Source: JBQCHF01 sp051953655 (lineage in GTDB: Bacteria; Actinomycetota; Actinomycetes; Motilibacterales; Motilibacteraceae). Taken from it: DNA of 13,518 nt. The notes under the pieces are model-generated. The model did no database searches. It saw nothing but the letters and a program-made list of their open reading frames with translations, and was not told where the DNA came from. The translations under genes and the position numbers were made by a program. The DNA lies in the NCBI GenBank assembly GCA_051953655.1, contig JBQCIO010000347.1, positions 1 through 13,518 of the forward strand, in the 5' to 3' direction. Shown one piece after another: positions 7,156 to 13,518 of this stretch; positions within the stretch are counted from its first letter, which is position 1; each line of letters starts with the position of its first letter.

Positions 7156-7578
7156 GGGTCGGGCCGCCCATCGGCCGGTCGCGTCGCGGGCCTCCGTCAT
7201 TCCCAGGGTTCTAAAAGCGGCTGATGACGGGGGGAGTGGGGCGCTGAGCGGCTCGGGCTGCCGGCTCGCGCCTCGAGTGGAGGGTTGTTGCAGAAACCGC
7301 CGGCATGTCGGTGCAGTGAGTCTCCAGTCGAGCCTCTGACGAGGTCGGCGTCGCAGAGTGCGACGTCGTTGTCGCCCTCACGCGGCGTGTCGTGCATGGC
7401 CGTCACACTCTGGCCGCCCACCCAGCCGCCGCCCGGCGGCACGACCCAGCCCCGCGCCCGGCTCCCGCCGTCACCAGCGCCTTTGACCGTCCACCCAGTG
7501 ACCGCACCCGCCGCCGAAAGCCGCCGACCCGCCGACGACCGCCTGCGCACATCGGTCACCGCCCGGCCGGCGCGGCCC
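7156..7578. other. Gene-free stretch between convergent genes, with several hairpins
   Basis: No credible gene is seen in these 423 bases. They contain CGTCGCA/TGCGACG (7-bp arms, 3-base loop, 7349-7365), a short CCTC/GAGG hairpin next to it (about 7334-7346), and GCCGCC/GGCGGC (7425-7440). The last of these could stop transcripts arriving from the minus-strand operon, though none is followed by T-rich sequence on that strand. The part from about 7200 to 7400 has lower GC and a different texture from its surroundings, so it may be an intergenic repeat element or a decayed gene. Confidence 0.5.
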
Positions 7579-8826
7579 CTACTGCAGGTGCCACTCCGGC
7601 CCCTGCGGGGTGTCGCGCACCTCGACGCCGGCGGCGGTGAGCCGGTCGCGGACCAGGTCGGAGACCTCGAAGTCCTTGGCGGCGCGGGCCCGCTGGCGCA
7701 GGTCGATGGCCAGCTCCACGTAGGGGCCGACGACGTCGCGCGGGTCGCGGGCGCCGACCTTGGCCAGCTCGCCCAGGCGCACCACCATGGCGCGCAGCTC
7801 GCGGCGGGCGCGGTCGGTGTCGTCGCTCTGCAGGGTGTCGGCGGACCAGTCGACGATGGCCTGCTCGAGGTGCAGCACGGCCTCCACGCAGCCGTCGACG
7901 TCGGCCTTGTCCATCGCGGCGTCGAAGTCGGCGCGCAGCCGCTCGGCCTCGGCGCGCAGCGACGGCGGCATCTCCTCGACGTCCGCGACCGGCGACTCCG
8001 ACACCGCATCGGGCACCGGGGAGACCGCCAGGGCCTCCTCGCCGCGCAGCATCGCGCCGAGCTCGTCCAGCGACAGCGACGTCCCGGACGCCAGCACGGT
8101 GGACGCGCCGCGGCGTCGGACCGTGACGGTGGAGGCGCCCATCACCGTGGCCGTGCGCGCCTCGGTGTCGACCACCAGCGCGGTGTGCTCGTCCACGCCC
8201 AGCACGCCGACGTCTTCGGGGAGCTCCTTCTCCAGGCGGGACAAGCGGTTCTCGCCCAGGTAGCAGAAGCGCGTGTCGTGCCCGCCGCCCTCGGCGTTGT
8301 CGTAGTGCGGGATGACGACCGCGTGGATGCCGGTGAGCTTGCCGAGCAGGTCCAGGCCCTCGGCCCAGAACGGCTCCGCGCCGACCTTGTAGATCTCGTA
8401 GACCGGGATCGCGTGGGTGCCCAGGGTGACCGCCGCGGCGCTGCCGAACACCAGGGTGCCCCCGCGGGCGGCGACGTCGGCCAGCGCGCCGGGCACCGGG
8501 GTGCCGATCCACTGCCGCAGCGCATAGGTGGGGCTGCCCGGCCCGGCGAACGCCCACTTCGCCCCGGCCAGCCGGGCCAGGGCGTTCTCGCGCTCCACCG
8601 TCGGCTCGTCGCTGCGCCGCCAGCGCGCGACGTCGACGGCCCGGCCCACCGAGTCGGCGAAGTAGGCGCGGGTGCGGGCCACCAGGTCGTCGGCGTTCTC
8701 CTGGAAGCCGAACGGGGTGTCGAGCATGACCGCCGCGCCCTCGCCGGTGCAGGCGAACACCTCGCGGTGCACCTTGACCATGGCCGGCGCGGTCTCGCCG
8801 GATCCCATGACGACGAGCAGGCTCAC
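7579..8826 (-). CDS. Cyanophycinase/peptidase-S51-like domain fused to a CysRS C-terminal tail
   Basis: The 415-residue product joins two families. Residues 1 to about 240 resemble the class-I glutamine-amidotransferase fold of peptidase S51 and cyanophycinase: MGSGETAP, DTPFGFQENADD, FAGPGSPTYALRQW, a nucleophile-elbow-like FGSAAAV with S129, IPHYDN with H174, and GVDEHTALVV. Residues from about 290 to 415 resemble the DALR and end region of cysteinyl-tRNA synthetase, including KDFEVSDLVRDRL, AAGVEVRDTPQGPEW. The synthetase's catalytic HIGH and KMSKS motifs are absent, so this is not an aminoacyl-tRNA synthetase, although automatic annotation may call it one. The GTG start at 8826 has a GGAGGG ribosome site (8834-8839) seven bases away. 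It is the last gene of a three-gene operon, 39 bases after the previous stop. Substrate and partner are unknown; a hydrolase carrying an RNA-binding tail is the simplest reading. Confidence 0.85.
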   Translation of the reverse strand: MSLLVVMGSGETAPAMVKVHREVFACTGEGAAVMLDTPFGFQENADDLVARTRAYFADSVGRAVDVARWRRSDEPTVERENALARLAGAKWAFAGPGSPTYALRQWIGTPVPGALADVAARGGTLVFGSAAAVTLGTHAIPVYEIYKVGAEPFWAEGLDLLGKLTGIHAVVIPHYDNAEGGGHDTRFCYLGENRLSRLEKELPEDVGVLGVDEHTALVVDTEARTATVMGASTVTVRRRGASTVLASGTSLSLDELGAMLRGEEALAVSPVPDAVSESPVADVEEMPPSLRAEAERLRADFDAAMDKADVDGCVEAVLHLEQAIVDWSADTLQSDDTDRARRELRAMVVRLGELAKVGARDPRDVVGPYVELAIDLRQRARAAKDFEVSDLVRDRLTAAGVEVRDTPQGPEWHLQ

Positions 8827-8865
8827 GCGGGGTCCCTCCAGGCGGCAACAGCGAACAACTCGACC

Positions 8866-9843
8866 CTACGAGCGTTCCGCGCGGCTCGCCTCTCGCACCG
8901 CGTCCATCAGGCGGGCCAGCGCGATCGACTCGTCGGCGGGCAGCACCCAGGCGCTGCCGTCGCCCTCTACCCGGCGGGACACCGCCTCCACCATCAGCCG
9001 GTAGGGGTCGACCGGCGCGAACTCCTCCACGTGCTCGCCGCCCGCGTCCACGATCCGCAGCGACGACGGCGCGTGCCAGGACATGAACGCGTCCTGCACG
9101 TGCTCCACCGAGCCCTCGCGGCCGGACACTCGCAGCGCCTGCCGGTCCGGGGCGTCGATGCCGCACGACACCTCGCCGGAGGCGGCGCCGGCGGCCAGCC
9201 GCGCGTCGGTGACGAGGTCGACGCCCACGCCGTGCGCGTCGCCGGACCAGCGCGCCTCGGCCGACACCACCGACGCGGAGTCGCCGAGCGCCCAGAGCGC
9301 CCCCGACAGCGCGTAGTGGCCGACGTCGTAGAGCGCGCCGCCGCCCATCGCCGGGTCGAGCCGGTAGTTGCCCTCGGCCACCCCGGTGAAGCAGAACGCC
9401 GTCTCCACCGAGCGGACCTCGCCGATCGCGCCGGCGGCGACCAGCGACGACGACCGCTGGGTGCGCGGGTGCCACCGGTACCAGGACGCCTCCACCAGCA
9501 GCCGCCCGGCCTTCTCCGACGCCGCGTAGGCCTCCTCGGTCTGCGCGGCGTCCAGCCCCAGCGGCTTCTCGCACAGCACGTGCTTGCCGGCCTCCAGCGC
9601 CCGCACCGCCCACGGCACGTGCGCGTCGTTGGCCAGCGCGATGTAGACCGCGTCGACGTCGGGGTCGTCCAGCAGGGCGGCGTAGTCGCCGTAGACGCTG
9701 CCGGCCGGCTCCAGCGCGGCGGCCCGCTCCAGCGACCGGGCGGCGATGGCCTGCAGCACCGCGCCGTCGGCGGCGTGCACCGCGGGCGCCAGCGCCTTCT
9801 GCGCGATCATCCCGGCGCCGAGGAATCCCCAGCGCACGCTCAT
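8866..9843 (-). CDS. Gfo/Idh/MocA family oxidoreductase
   Basis: This is a 325-residue NAD(P)-dependent dehydrogenase. The N-terminal Rossmann fold carries the dinucleotide loop GFLGAGMIA (G9, G11) and the family's EKP motif (E92-K93-P94) in HVLCEKPLGL. The C-terminal alpha/beta domain has GGGALYDVGHYAL, with D173 and H176 in the positions usually involved in substrate binding and proton transfer. The GGGALYDVGHY form resembles the xylose dehydrogenase/dihydrodiol dehydrogenase branch more than inositol dehydrogenase, but the substrate is not decidable from sequence. The ATG start at 9843 overlaps the stop of the upstream gene (ATGA), so the two are translationally coupled and probably act on related compounds. 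Confidence 0.93.
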   Translation of the reverse strand: MSVRWGFLGAGMIAQKALAPAVHAADGAVLQAIAARSLERAAALEPAGSVYGDYAALLDDPDVDAVYIALANDAHVPWAVRALEAGKHVLCEKPLGLDAAQTEEAYAASEKAGRLLVEASWYRWHPRTQRSSSLVAAGAIGEVRSVETAFCFTGVAEGNYRLDPAMGGGALYDVGHYALSGALWALGDSASVVSAEARWSGDAHGVGVDLVTDARLAAGAASGEVSCGIDAPDRQALRVSGREGSVEHVQDAFMSWHAPSSLRIVDAGGEHVEEFAPVDPYRLMVEAVSRRVEGDGSAWVLPADESIALARLMDAVREASRAERS

Positions 9844-11504
9844 GAAACAGCCTCGCGCGGCGCCACCGGCACCCCGCCGCGCCGCGCCGACTCGCGCGCG
9901 GCCTCCATGACCGCCAGCACCCGGCGCGACTGCGCGCCGGTGACGGTCATCGGCAGCCCGACCAGCAGCAGGTCGGCCAGCTCGCGGTGGAAGCCGTACG
10001 GCACGTCGGCCGGGGTCGCCACCGCGGTGACCGACCCGTCGGGCGTGTGCAGCTCGAGCAGCGGCGGGGAGTCGGCCGGGGCCAGCACGTCCTCGTCCAG
10101 CGTGCCGATGTCCGAGCGGCTCACCACCTTCTCGGTGCGCCAATGGCCGACCACGGCGCCCTCGGTGCCCAGCACGTACCAGCGCGGCTTGAGCGCGGCG
10201 GCCAGGTCCGAGTGCACGAACTCGGCCTCCACCCCGCCGGCGAACCGCACCGTGACCCGCGAGTGGTCGGCGTTGGTGACGTCGTGCCAGACCCGCTTGT
10301 GCTCGGCCGCGGTGACGTGCTCGACGTCGAGCGGCACCAGGTCCAGCAGCTGGTCGAGCACGTGCGCGCCCCAGTCGTAGATGGCGCCGCCGGAGACGTC
10401 CTCGTCCGAGTGCCAGTAGTTGCACGGGTGGCCGTAGCCGCCCACGAACGCCTCGGCGTGGAACACCTCGCCCAGCGCGCCGGCGCGCACCAGCCGGCGC
10501 AGCGCCAGGTGGTCGGGGTCGAAGCGGCGGTTCTGGTAGACGCAGGCCAGCAGGCCGCGCTCGGCGGCCGCCGCGAGCACCGCGTCGGCCTCCTCGGTGC
10601 GCAGCGCGAACGGCTTCTCCACCACCACGTGCTTGCCGTGCTCGAGCGCGCGCAGCGCCCACGCGGCGTGGGTGTCCGGCGGGGTGCTGACGACGACCAG
10701 GTCGGTCTCCGGGTCGGCCACCAGCTCCTCGGCGTCGGTGGTGGTGCGCGCCTCCGGGGCCAGCGAGCCGGCCACGGCGAGGCGGCCGGGGGAGCGGTCG
10801 CACACCATCGACAGCTCCAAGCCGTCGGTGGCCTGCACCGCGCGGTTGTGCTCGTGCCCGATGGCGCCGTAGGCGAGCAGCCCCACCCGCACCGGGGCGG
10901 CGGCGGGCACGGCGGCCAGGTGGCGCAGGGTGAGCACGAGCAGCCGCAGCACCTCGCGGTCCTGCGCGGCGGCGGTGGGGTCGAGTGTGAAGGTGCCGAC
11001 GCCGGTGCCCGGCCGGAAGGTGGCCACCGCGTGGTCGGTGCGCGCCACGTTGGCGGTGAGCAGCACCTCGACGTCGTCGGCGGTCTTGTCCAGCCGCAGC
11101 ACCCGGTCGCGCACCAGCACGTGGTCGCCCAGGCGGGCGGCGACGTCGGCGGCCTGCCCGGCGCGCACCCGCACCTCGTGCACCGGGGTGGGCCGCCCGA
11201 CCACCACGCCGGCGGCGTCGGCGAGCAGGCCGTCGGCCGGCAGGTGCTCCAGGGTGGGCCCGGCCAGCAGCACCGGGGTGCCGCCGGCGGCCAGGGCCAG
11301 CAGCTCGTTCTCGCCGGCCTCGCCCAGCGGGGCGTCGGCGACGACGACCGCCACCTCGGGCCCCTCGCCGGAGGTCAGCGGTGCCAGCCGGTCGCGCAGC
11401 GCGTCCACCCGGGCGGCCAGCCGGTCGTCGGCGGTGCGGACCACCCAGCGCAGGGCAGGCACTCCCCGCGTGGACACGTAGCCCGTCGTCGCAGCCACCG
11501 CCAT
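9840..11504 (-). CDS. ThuA-like domain fused to a Gfo/Idh/MocA oxidoreductase
   Basis: The 554-residue product is about 200 residues longer than a typical family member. Residues 1-203 form an extra alpha/beta domain. Its last part (VATFRPGTGVGTFTLDPT, then REVLRLLVLTLRHLAA) resembles the end of ThuA/trehalose-utilisation glutamine-amidotransferase-like proteins, though I see no clear catalytic Cys there. From V205 a normal oxidoreductase follows: GLLAYGAIG (G213, G216), VVSTPPDTH, EKPFAL (E296-K297-P298), and GGAIYDWGAH (D377, H381). ATG 11504 is chosen because AGGAGG (11511-11516) stands six bases before it; the frame stays open upstream without support. It is the first gene of the operon. 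Separate ThuA and Gfo/Idh proteins are commonly neighbours in sugar-oxidation clusters, which makes the fusion plausible. Substrate unknown. Confidence 0.9.
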   Translation of the reverse strand: MAVAATTGYVSTRGVPALRWVVRTADDRLAARVDALRDRLAPLTSGEGPEVAVVVADAPLGEAGENELLALAAGGTPVLLAGPTLEHLPADGLLADAAGVVVGRPTPVHEVRVRAGQAADVAARLGDHVLVRDRVLRLDKTADDVEVLLTANVARTDHAVATFRPGTGVGTFTLDPTAAAQDREVLRLLVLTLRHLAAVPAAAPVRVGLLAYGAIGHEHNRAVQATDGLELSMVCDRSPGRLAVAGSLAPEARTTTDAEELVADPETDLVVVSTPPDTHAAWALRALEHGKHVVVEKPFALRTEEADAVLAAAAERGLLACVYQNRRFDPDHLALRRLVRAGALGEVFHAEAFVGGYGHPCNYWHSDEDVSGGAIYDWGAHVLDQLLDLVPLDVEHVTAAEHKRVWHDVTNADHSRVTVRFAGGVEAEFVHSDLAAALKPRWYVLGTEGAVVGHWRTEKVVSRSDIGTLDEDVLAPADSPPLLELHTPDGSVTAVATPADVPYGFHRELADLLLVGLPMTVTGAQSRRVLAVMEAARESARRGGVPVAPREAVS

Positions 11505-11535
11505 GCACGTCCTCCTGTAGCACCCGTGGAGCCGT

Positions 11536-11602
11536 CCGTGACCGCTCTCGATCACCAGGCCGATCACAGCCGACCCCGTGACCCTAAGCCGGGGCCGTGA
11601 CC
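11536..11602. promoter_or_regulatory. Repeated short motifs in the divergent promoter region
   Basis: CCGTGACC occurs three times (11536-11543, 11576-11583, 11595-11602), and CGATCAC twice, 12 bases apart (11549-11555, 11561-11567). All lie between the oxidoreductase operon and the divergent small gene. Such repeats are typical of operators of carbohydrate regulators, but no regulator gene lies in the window and no consensus is recognised. A TAGGGT hexamer read on the minus strand at about 11581-11586 is a possible -10 for the operon. Confidence 0.3.
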
Positions 11603-12127
11603 TCGGCCACCCCGCGAGCGTGGACCGACCGGCCACACGGGGTGACCGGTTTGCACCCGGATGGGCGTCTCGGCGACCCTGGGCAGGTGGCACGGCGAGG
11701 CTTCCTCCCCTTCGCCGCGGGCCTGCTCGTGCTCGCGGCGGTCCTCGGGCTCGGCACCGGAGCCCTGCTCGGCGAGGGCTCCACCAGCGCCCCGGCCGCG
11801 CTCCCGGCCACGCCCACCACCGCCCCCACCCCGACGCCGACCCCCACGCCCGCCGACGTCACAGCCACCCCCGACCCCGCCACCGCGGCCGCCGGCAGCC
11901 GCGTCTACGTGCGCGGCACGGTGCGGGGCGCGGACCCTGGCACGCCGATGGTCCTGCAGCAGCAGGAGAACGGGGCGTGGACCGACTTCCCGGCCCACAC
12001 CAGCGTCAACAGGGACGGCAGCTACCAGATCTGGTTCATGACCGGCCGCAAGGGCGCCGGCTCCTGGCGGATGGCGGTGCCCAGCACCGGCCAGACCAGC
12101 GAGCCGTTCACGGTGACGATCAGCTGA
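11597..12127 (+). CDS. Small membrane-anchored or secreted protein with an Ig-like domain
   Basis: The product has 176 residues if GTG 11597 is the start. Residues 33-58 are two Arg followed by a hydrophobic segment rich in Gly, Ala and Leu, a single membrane helix or uncleaved signal. A Pro/Thr linker (about 66-96, with TPTPTPTP) leads to a beta-sandwich domain (97-176) with VYVRGTVRGADPGTPMVLQQ, DGSYQIWF and FTVTIS. This type of domain is often seen in actinobacterial surface proteins. GTG 11687 in the same frame would give a shorter 146-residue form with a more usual signal n-region, and neither start has a good ribosome site. No enzyme motif is present, so a binding or structural role outside the membrane is inferred. 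Function not recognised. Confidence 0.8.
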   Translation: MTSATPRAWTDRPHGVTGLHPDGRLGDPGQVARRGFLPFAAGLLVLAAVLGLGTGALLGEGSTSAPAALPATPTTAPTPTPTPTPADVTATPDPATAAAGSRVYVRGTVRGADPGTPMVLQQQENGAWTDFPAHTSVNRDGSYQIWFMTGRKGAGSWRMAVPSTGQTSEPFTVTIS

Positions 12128-12146
12128 GGATGTTCCTCGGTCGCAA

Positions 12147-12202
12147 ACTGTAGCCTCCAAACGCCTCAGACTGTAGCCTGCTCGGGTCCTGAAGTGTAGG
12201 TC
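12147..12202 (+). repeat. Three TGTAG-centred repeats at an exact 23-base period
   Basis: ACTGTAGCCT occurs at 12147-12156 and 12170-12179. AGTGTAGGTC, a weaker third copy sharing the TGTAG core, lies at 12193-12202. The first two agree over 13 bases with one difference (CARACTGTAGCCT). A 23-base step is close to two helical turns, so proteins bound to the copies would sit on one face of the DNA. The array lies just before the ATPase gene and is most simply read as its operator. Confidence 0.5.
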
Positions 12203-12222
12203 CGGCGAGCGGTGCGGTGGTG

Positions 12223-13503
12223 ATGACAGTGGTCTCGGCGCGGGCGGCCGCGTACCGGCCGCGGGTCATCGACACGGTGCTGCGGGAACGGCTGGCCTCC
12301 GCCGGTGCGGTCCTCATCGAGGGCCCGAAGGCGTGTGGAAAGACCTTCACCGCCGAGCAGGCCTCGGCCAGCAGCGTGTACCTGGATATCGACCAGGCAG
12401 CCCGGCAGGCTCTCGCCGTGGACCCGGCGCTGGTCCTCGACGGCACCGCGCCCCAGCTCATCGACGAGTGGCAGCTCGCGGCGACGACGGTCTGGAACCA
12501 CGTGCGGGCGCAGGTGGATCGCAGGGGTTCGCCGGGGCAGTTCATCCTCACCGGGTCGGCGGTCCCTGACGACGACGCCGCGAGACATACGGGTGCGGGC
12601 CGGGTCGCGCGACTGCGGATGCGGCCGATGTCCCTGAAGGAGAGCGGAGACTCCACCGGCGCGATGTCGCTGGCCGCGATGCTCGACGGCCTCCGCCCAA
12701 CGAGCCCGGCCACACCTTTGACGGTGGCTCGCGTCGCCGACCTGGTGGTCCGAGGCGGGTGGCCCTTGAACCTCCCCCTGAGCACCCAGGCTGCGGCGCG
12801 GGCCAACCGCGACTACCTGTCCAACATCGCCGACGTCGACCTGCGCCGGGTCGACCCGTCCCGTGGCGATCCGGCCCGGGCTCGTCGACTGCTGCGGGCG
12901 CTCGCTCGCAACACAGCCCTCGAGCACAAGGTCGCGCGTCTCACCGCCGAGGCGGACGGCGACGAGGCGCCGCTGGCGCGCAGCACCGCCTACGACTACC
13001 TCGCGGCCTTCGACCGCCTCTTGATCACCGAGCTGCTCCCGGCGTTCTCCACGCACCTGCGCTCACGTGCCGTGCTGCGAACCGCGCCGAGGACGCACTT
13101 CGTGGATCCGTCCTTGGCTGTCGCGGCGTTGTCGGCGTCGAGCCCGCAGCTGCTGGCGGACCTGAGGGCCTTCGGGTTTCTCTTCGAGTCGTTGGTCCTG
13201 CGGGACATCCGCATCTACTGCGAGCCGTTGGACGGGGTCGTCCACCACTACCGTGACAGCGACAACCTCGAGGTCGACCTCGTGGTGACGACGCCGGACC
13301 GGTGGGGCGCGTTCGAGGTGAAGCTCGGTGCCGGTCAGGTCGATGACGCAGCACGGTCCCTCCTCGCGTTCGCCGCGAAGGTCGACACCAGCGTCGTCGG
13401 CGCGCCTGCTGTGCTGGGCGTTGTCACCGCCACCGGCTACGGCTACACCCGCCCGGACGGCGTCGTGGTCGTCCCCGTAGGGGCGCTGGGGCCGGGAGCG
13501 TGA
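12223..13503 (+). CDS. AAA-family ATPase with DUF4143 C-terminal domain
   Basis: The product has 426 residues from ATG 12223. GTG codons at 12217 and 12220 in the same frame are alternatives, and no strong ribosome site decides between them. The N-terminal half is an AAA_14-type ATPase: Walker A GPKACGKT (K40, T41), a Walker-B-like LIDEWQ (D81, E82), and the sensor strand FILTGSA (about 107-113). The second half is DUF4143. It ends with NLEVDLVV (D352) and FEVKLG (E365, K367), an arrangement that resembles a PD-(D/E)XK nuclease core. Proteins of this architecture are widespread single-gene accessory elements in bacteria and their function is not settled. Candidate ideas are nucleic-acid processing, stress response or toxin-like activity. 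No partner gene is visible, and the periodic repeats upstream suggest self-regulation. Confidence 0.9.
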   Translation: MTVVSARAAAYRPRVIDTVLRERLASAGAVLIEGPKACGKTFTAEQASASSVYLDIDQAARQALAVDPALVLDGTAPQLIDEWQLAATTVWNHVRAQVDRRGSPGQFILTGSAVPDDDAARHTGAGRVARLRMRPMSLKESGDSTGAMSLAAMLDGLRPTSPATPLTVARVADLVVRGGWPLNLPLSTQAAARANRDYLSNIADVDLRRVDPSRGDPARARRLLRALARNTALEHKVARLTAEADGDEAPLARSTAYDYLAAFDRLLITELLPAFSTHLRSRAVLRTAPRTHFVDPSLAVAALSASSPQLLADLRAFGFLFESLVLRDIRIYCEPLDGVVHHYRDSDNLEVDLVVTTPDRWGAFEVKLGAGQVDDAARSLLAFAAKVDTSVVGAPAVLGVVTATGYGYTRPDGVVVVPVGALGPGA

Positions 13504-13518
13504 TCGTGAAGGGTCGAT

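Noticed and set aside
7197..7397. Small minus-strand frame of 66 residues starting MHDTPREGDNDV
   Set aside because: It has no ribosome site and no recognised family; the Pro/Ser/Arg-rich tail looks non-coding. It is kept only as part of the odd intergenic segment.
7579..8826. Genuine cysteinyl-tRNA synthetase
   Set aside because: Only the C-terminal tail is similar; the HIGH and KMSKS motifs and the zinc-binding catalytic domain are absent.
7285..10380. A 1031-residue open frame on the plus strand opposite the minus-strand operon
   Set aside because: Its composition is that of a high-GC antisense frame (rich in Arg, Gly, Val, His, no domains), and it covers three well-supported genes on the other strand.
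9987..11600. A 537-residue open frame on the plus strand opposite the ThuA-like/oxidoreductase gene
   Set aside because: It is an antisense shadow, rich in His, Gln, Val and Gly, without start signals, and it runs across the operon's ribosome site.
12147..12202. CRISPR array
   Set aside because: The repeats are only about 10-13 bases with 10-13-base gaps, the third is degenerate, and there are no cas genes; an operator is far more likely.

Overview
The window looks like chromosomal DNA of a high-GC actinobacterium. Coding regions end almost every codon in G or C, GTG starts are frequent, purN and purH overlap head to tail, and two secreted proteins carry actinobacterial-type cell-wall-binding repeats. 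A soil or rock actinomycete of the Geodermatophilaceae/Kineosporiaceae kind would fit, but this is a guess from gene content, not a sequence match.

Left, minus strand (1-2197): the last two steps of formyl transfer in purine synthesis, purN then purH, overlap by GTGA. purH runs off the left edge. purN appears to start on a leaderless transcript, with a TAGGGT -10 box six bases before its GTG.

Cell-surface block, plus strand (2198-7155): a 731-residue S-layer-like secreted protein has three N-terminal CWB2 repeats. A strong 16-bp hairpin terminator follows it. Next comes a secreted GH25 muramidase with three C-terminal CWB2 repeats and its own terminator. The two genes share the wall-attachment module in mirrored order. 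Their upstream regions share a 13-base sequence in opposite orientation, which hints at common control. Together they look like a coat protein and a peptidoglycan hydrolase addressed to the same wall polymer.

After a 420-base gene-free stretch (7156-7578) comes a minus-strand operon transcribed from 11504 to 7579. It holds a Gfo/Idh/MocA oxidoreductase fused behind a ThuA-like domain, a second Gfo/Idh/MocA oxidoreductase overlapping it by ATGA, and, 39 bases on, a fusion of a cyanophycinase/peptidase-S51-like domain with the C-terminal tRNA-binding part of cysteinyl-tRNA synthetase. The oxidoreductases suggest sugar or cyclitol oxidation; the substrate cannot be read from the sequence.

Right, plus strand (11597-13503): a small membrane-anchored or secreted protein with a Pro/Thr linker and an Ig-like domain is followed by an AAA ATPase with a DUF4143 C-terminal half. 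Just upstream of the ATPase lie three TGTAG-centred repeats at an exact 23-base period, probably an operator.

Most notable are the S51-like/CysRS-tail fusion, the ThuA-like/oxidoreductase fusion, the shared motif of the two wall genes, and the periodic repeats before the ATPase. I see no clearly new defence system, CRISPR array, insertion sequence, tRNA or rRNA.
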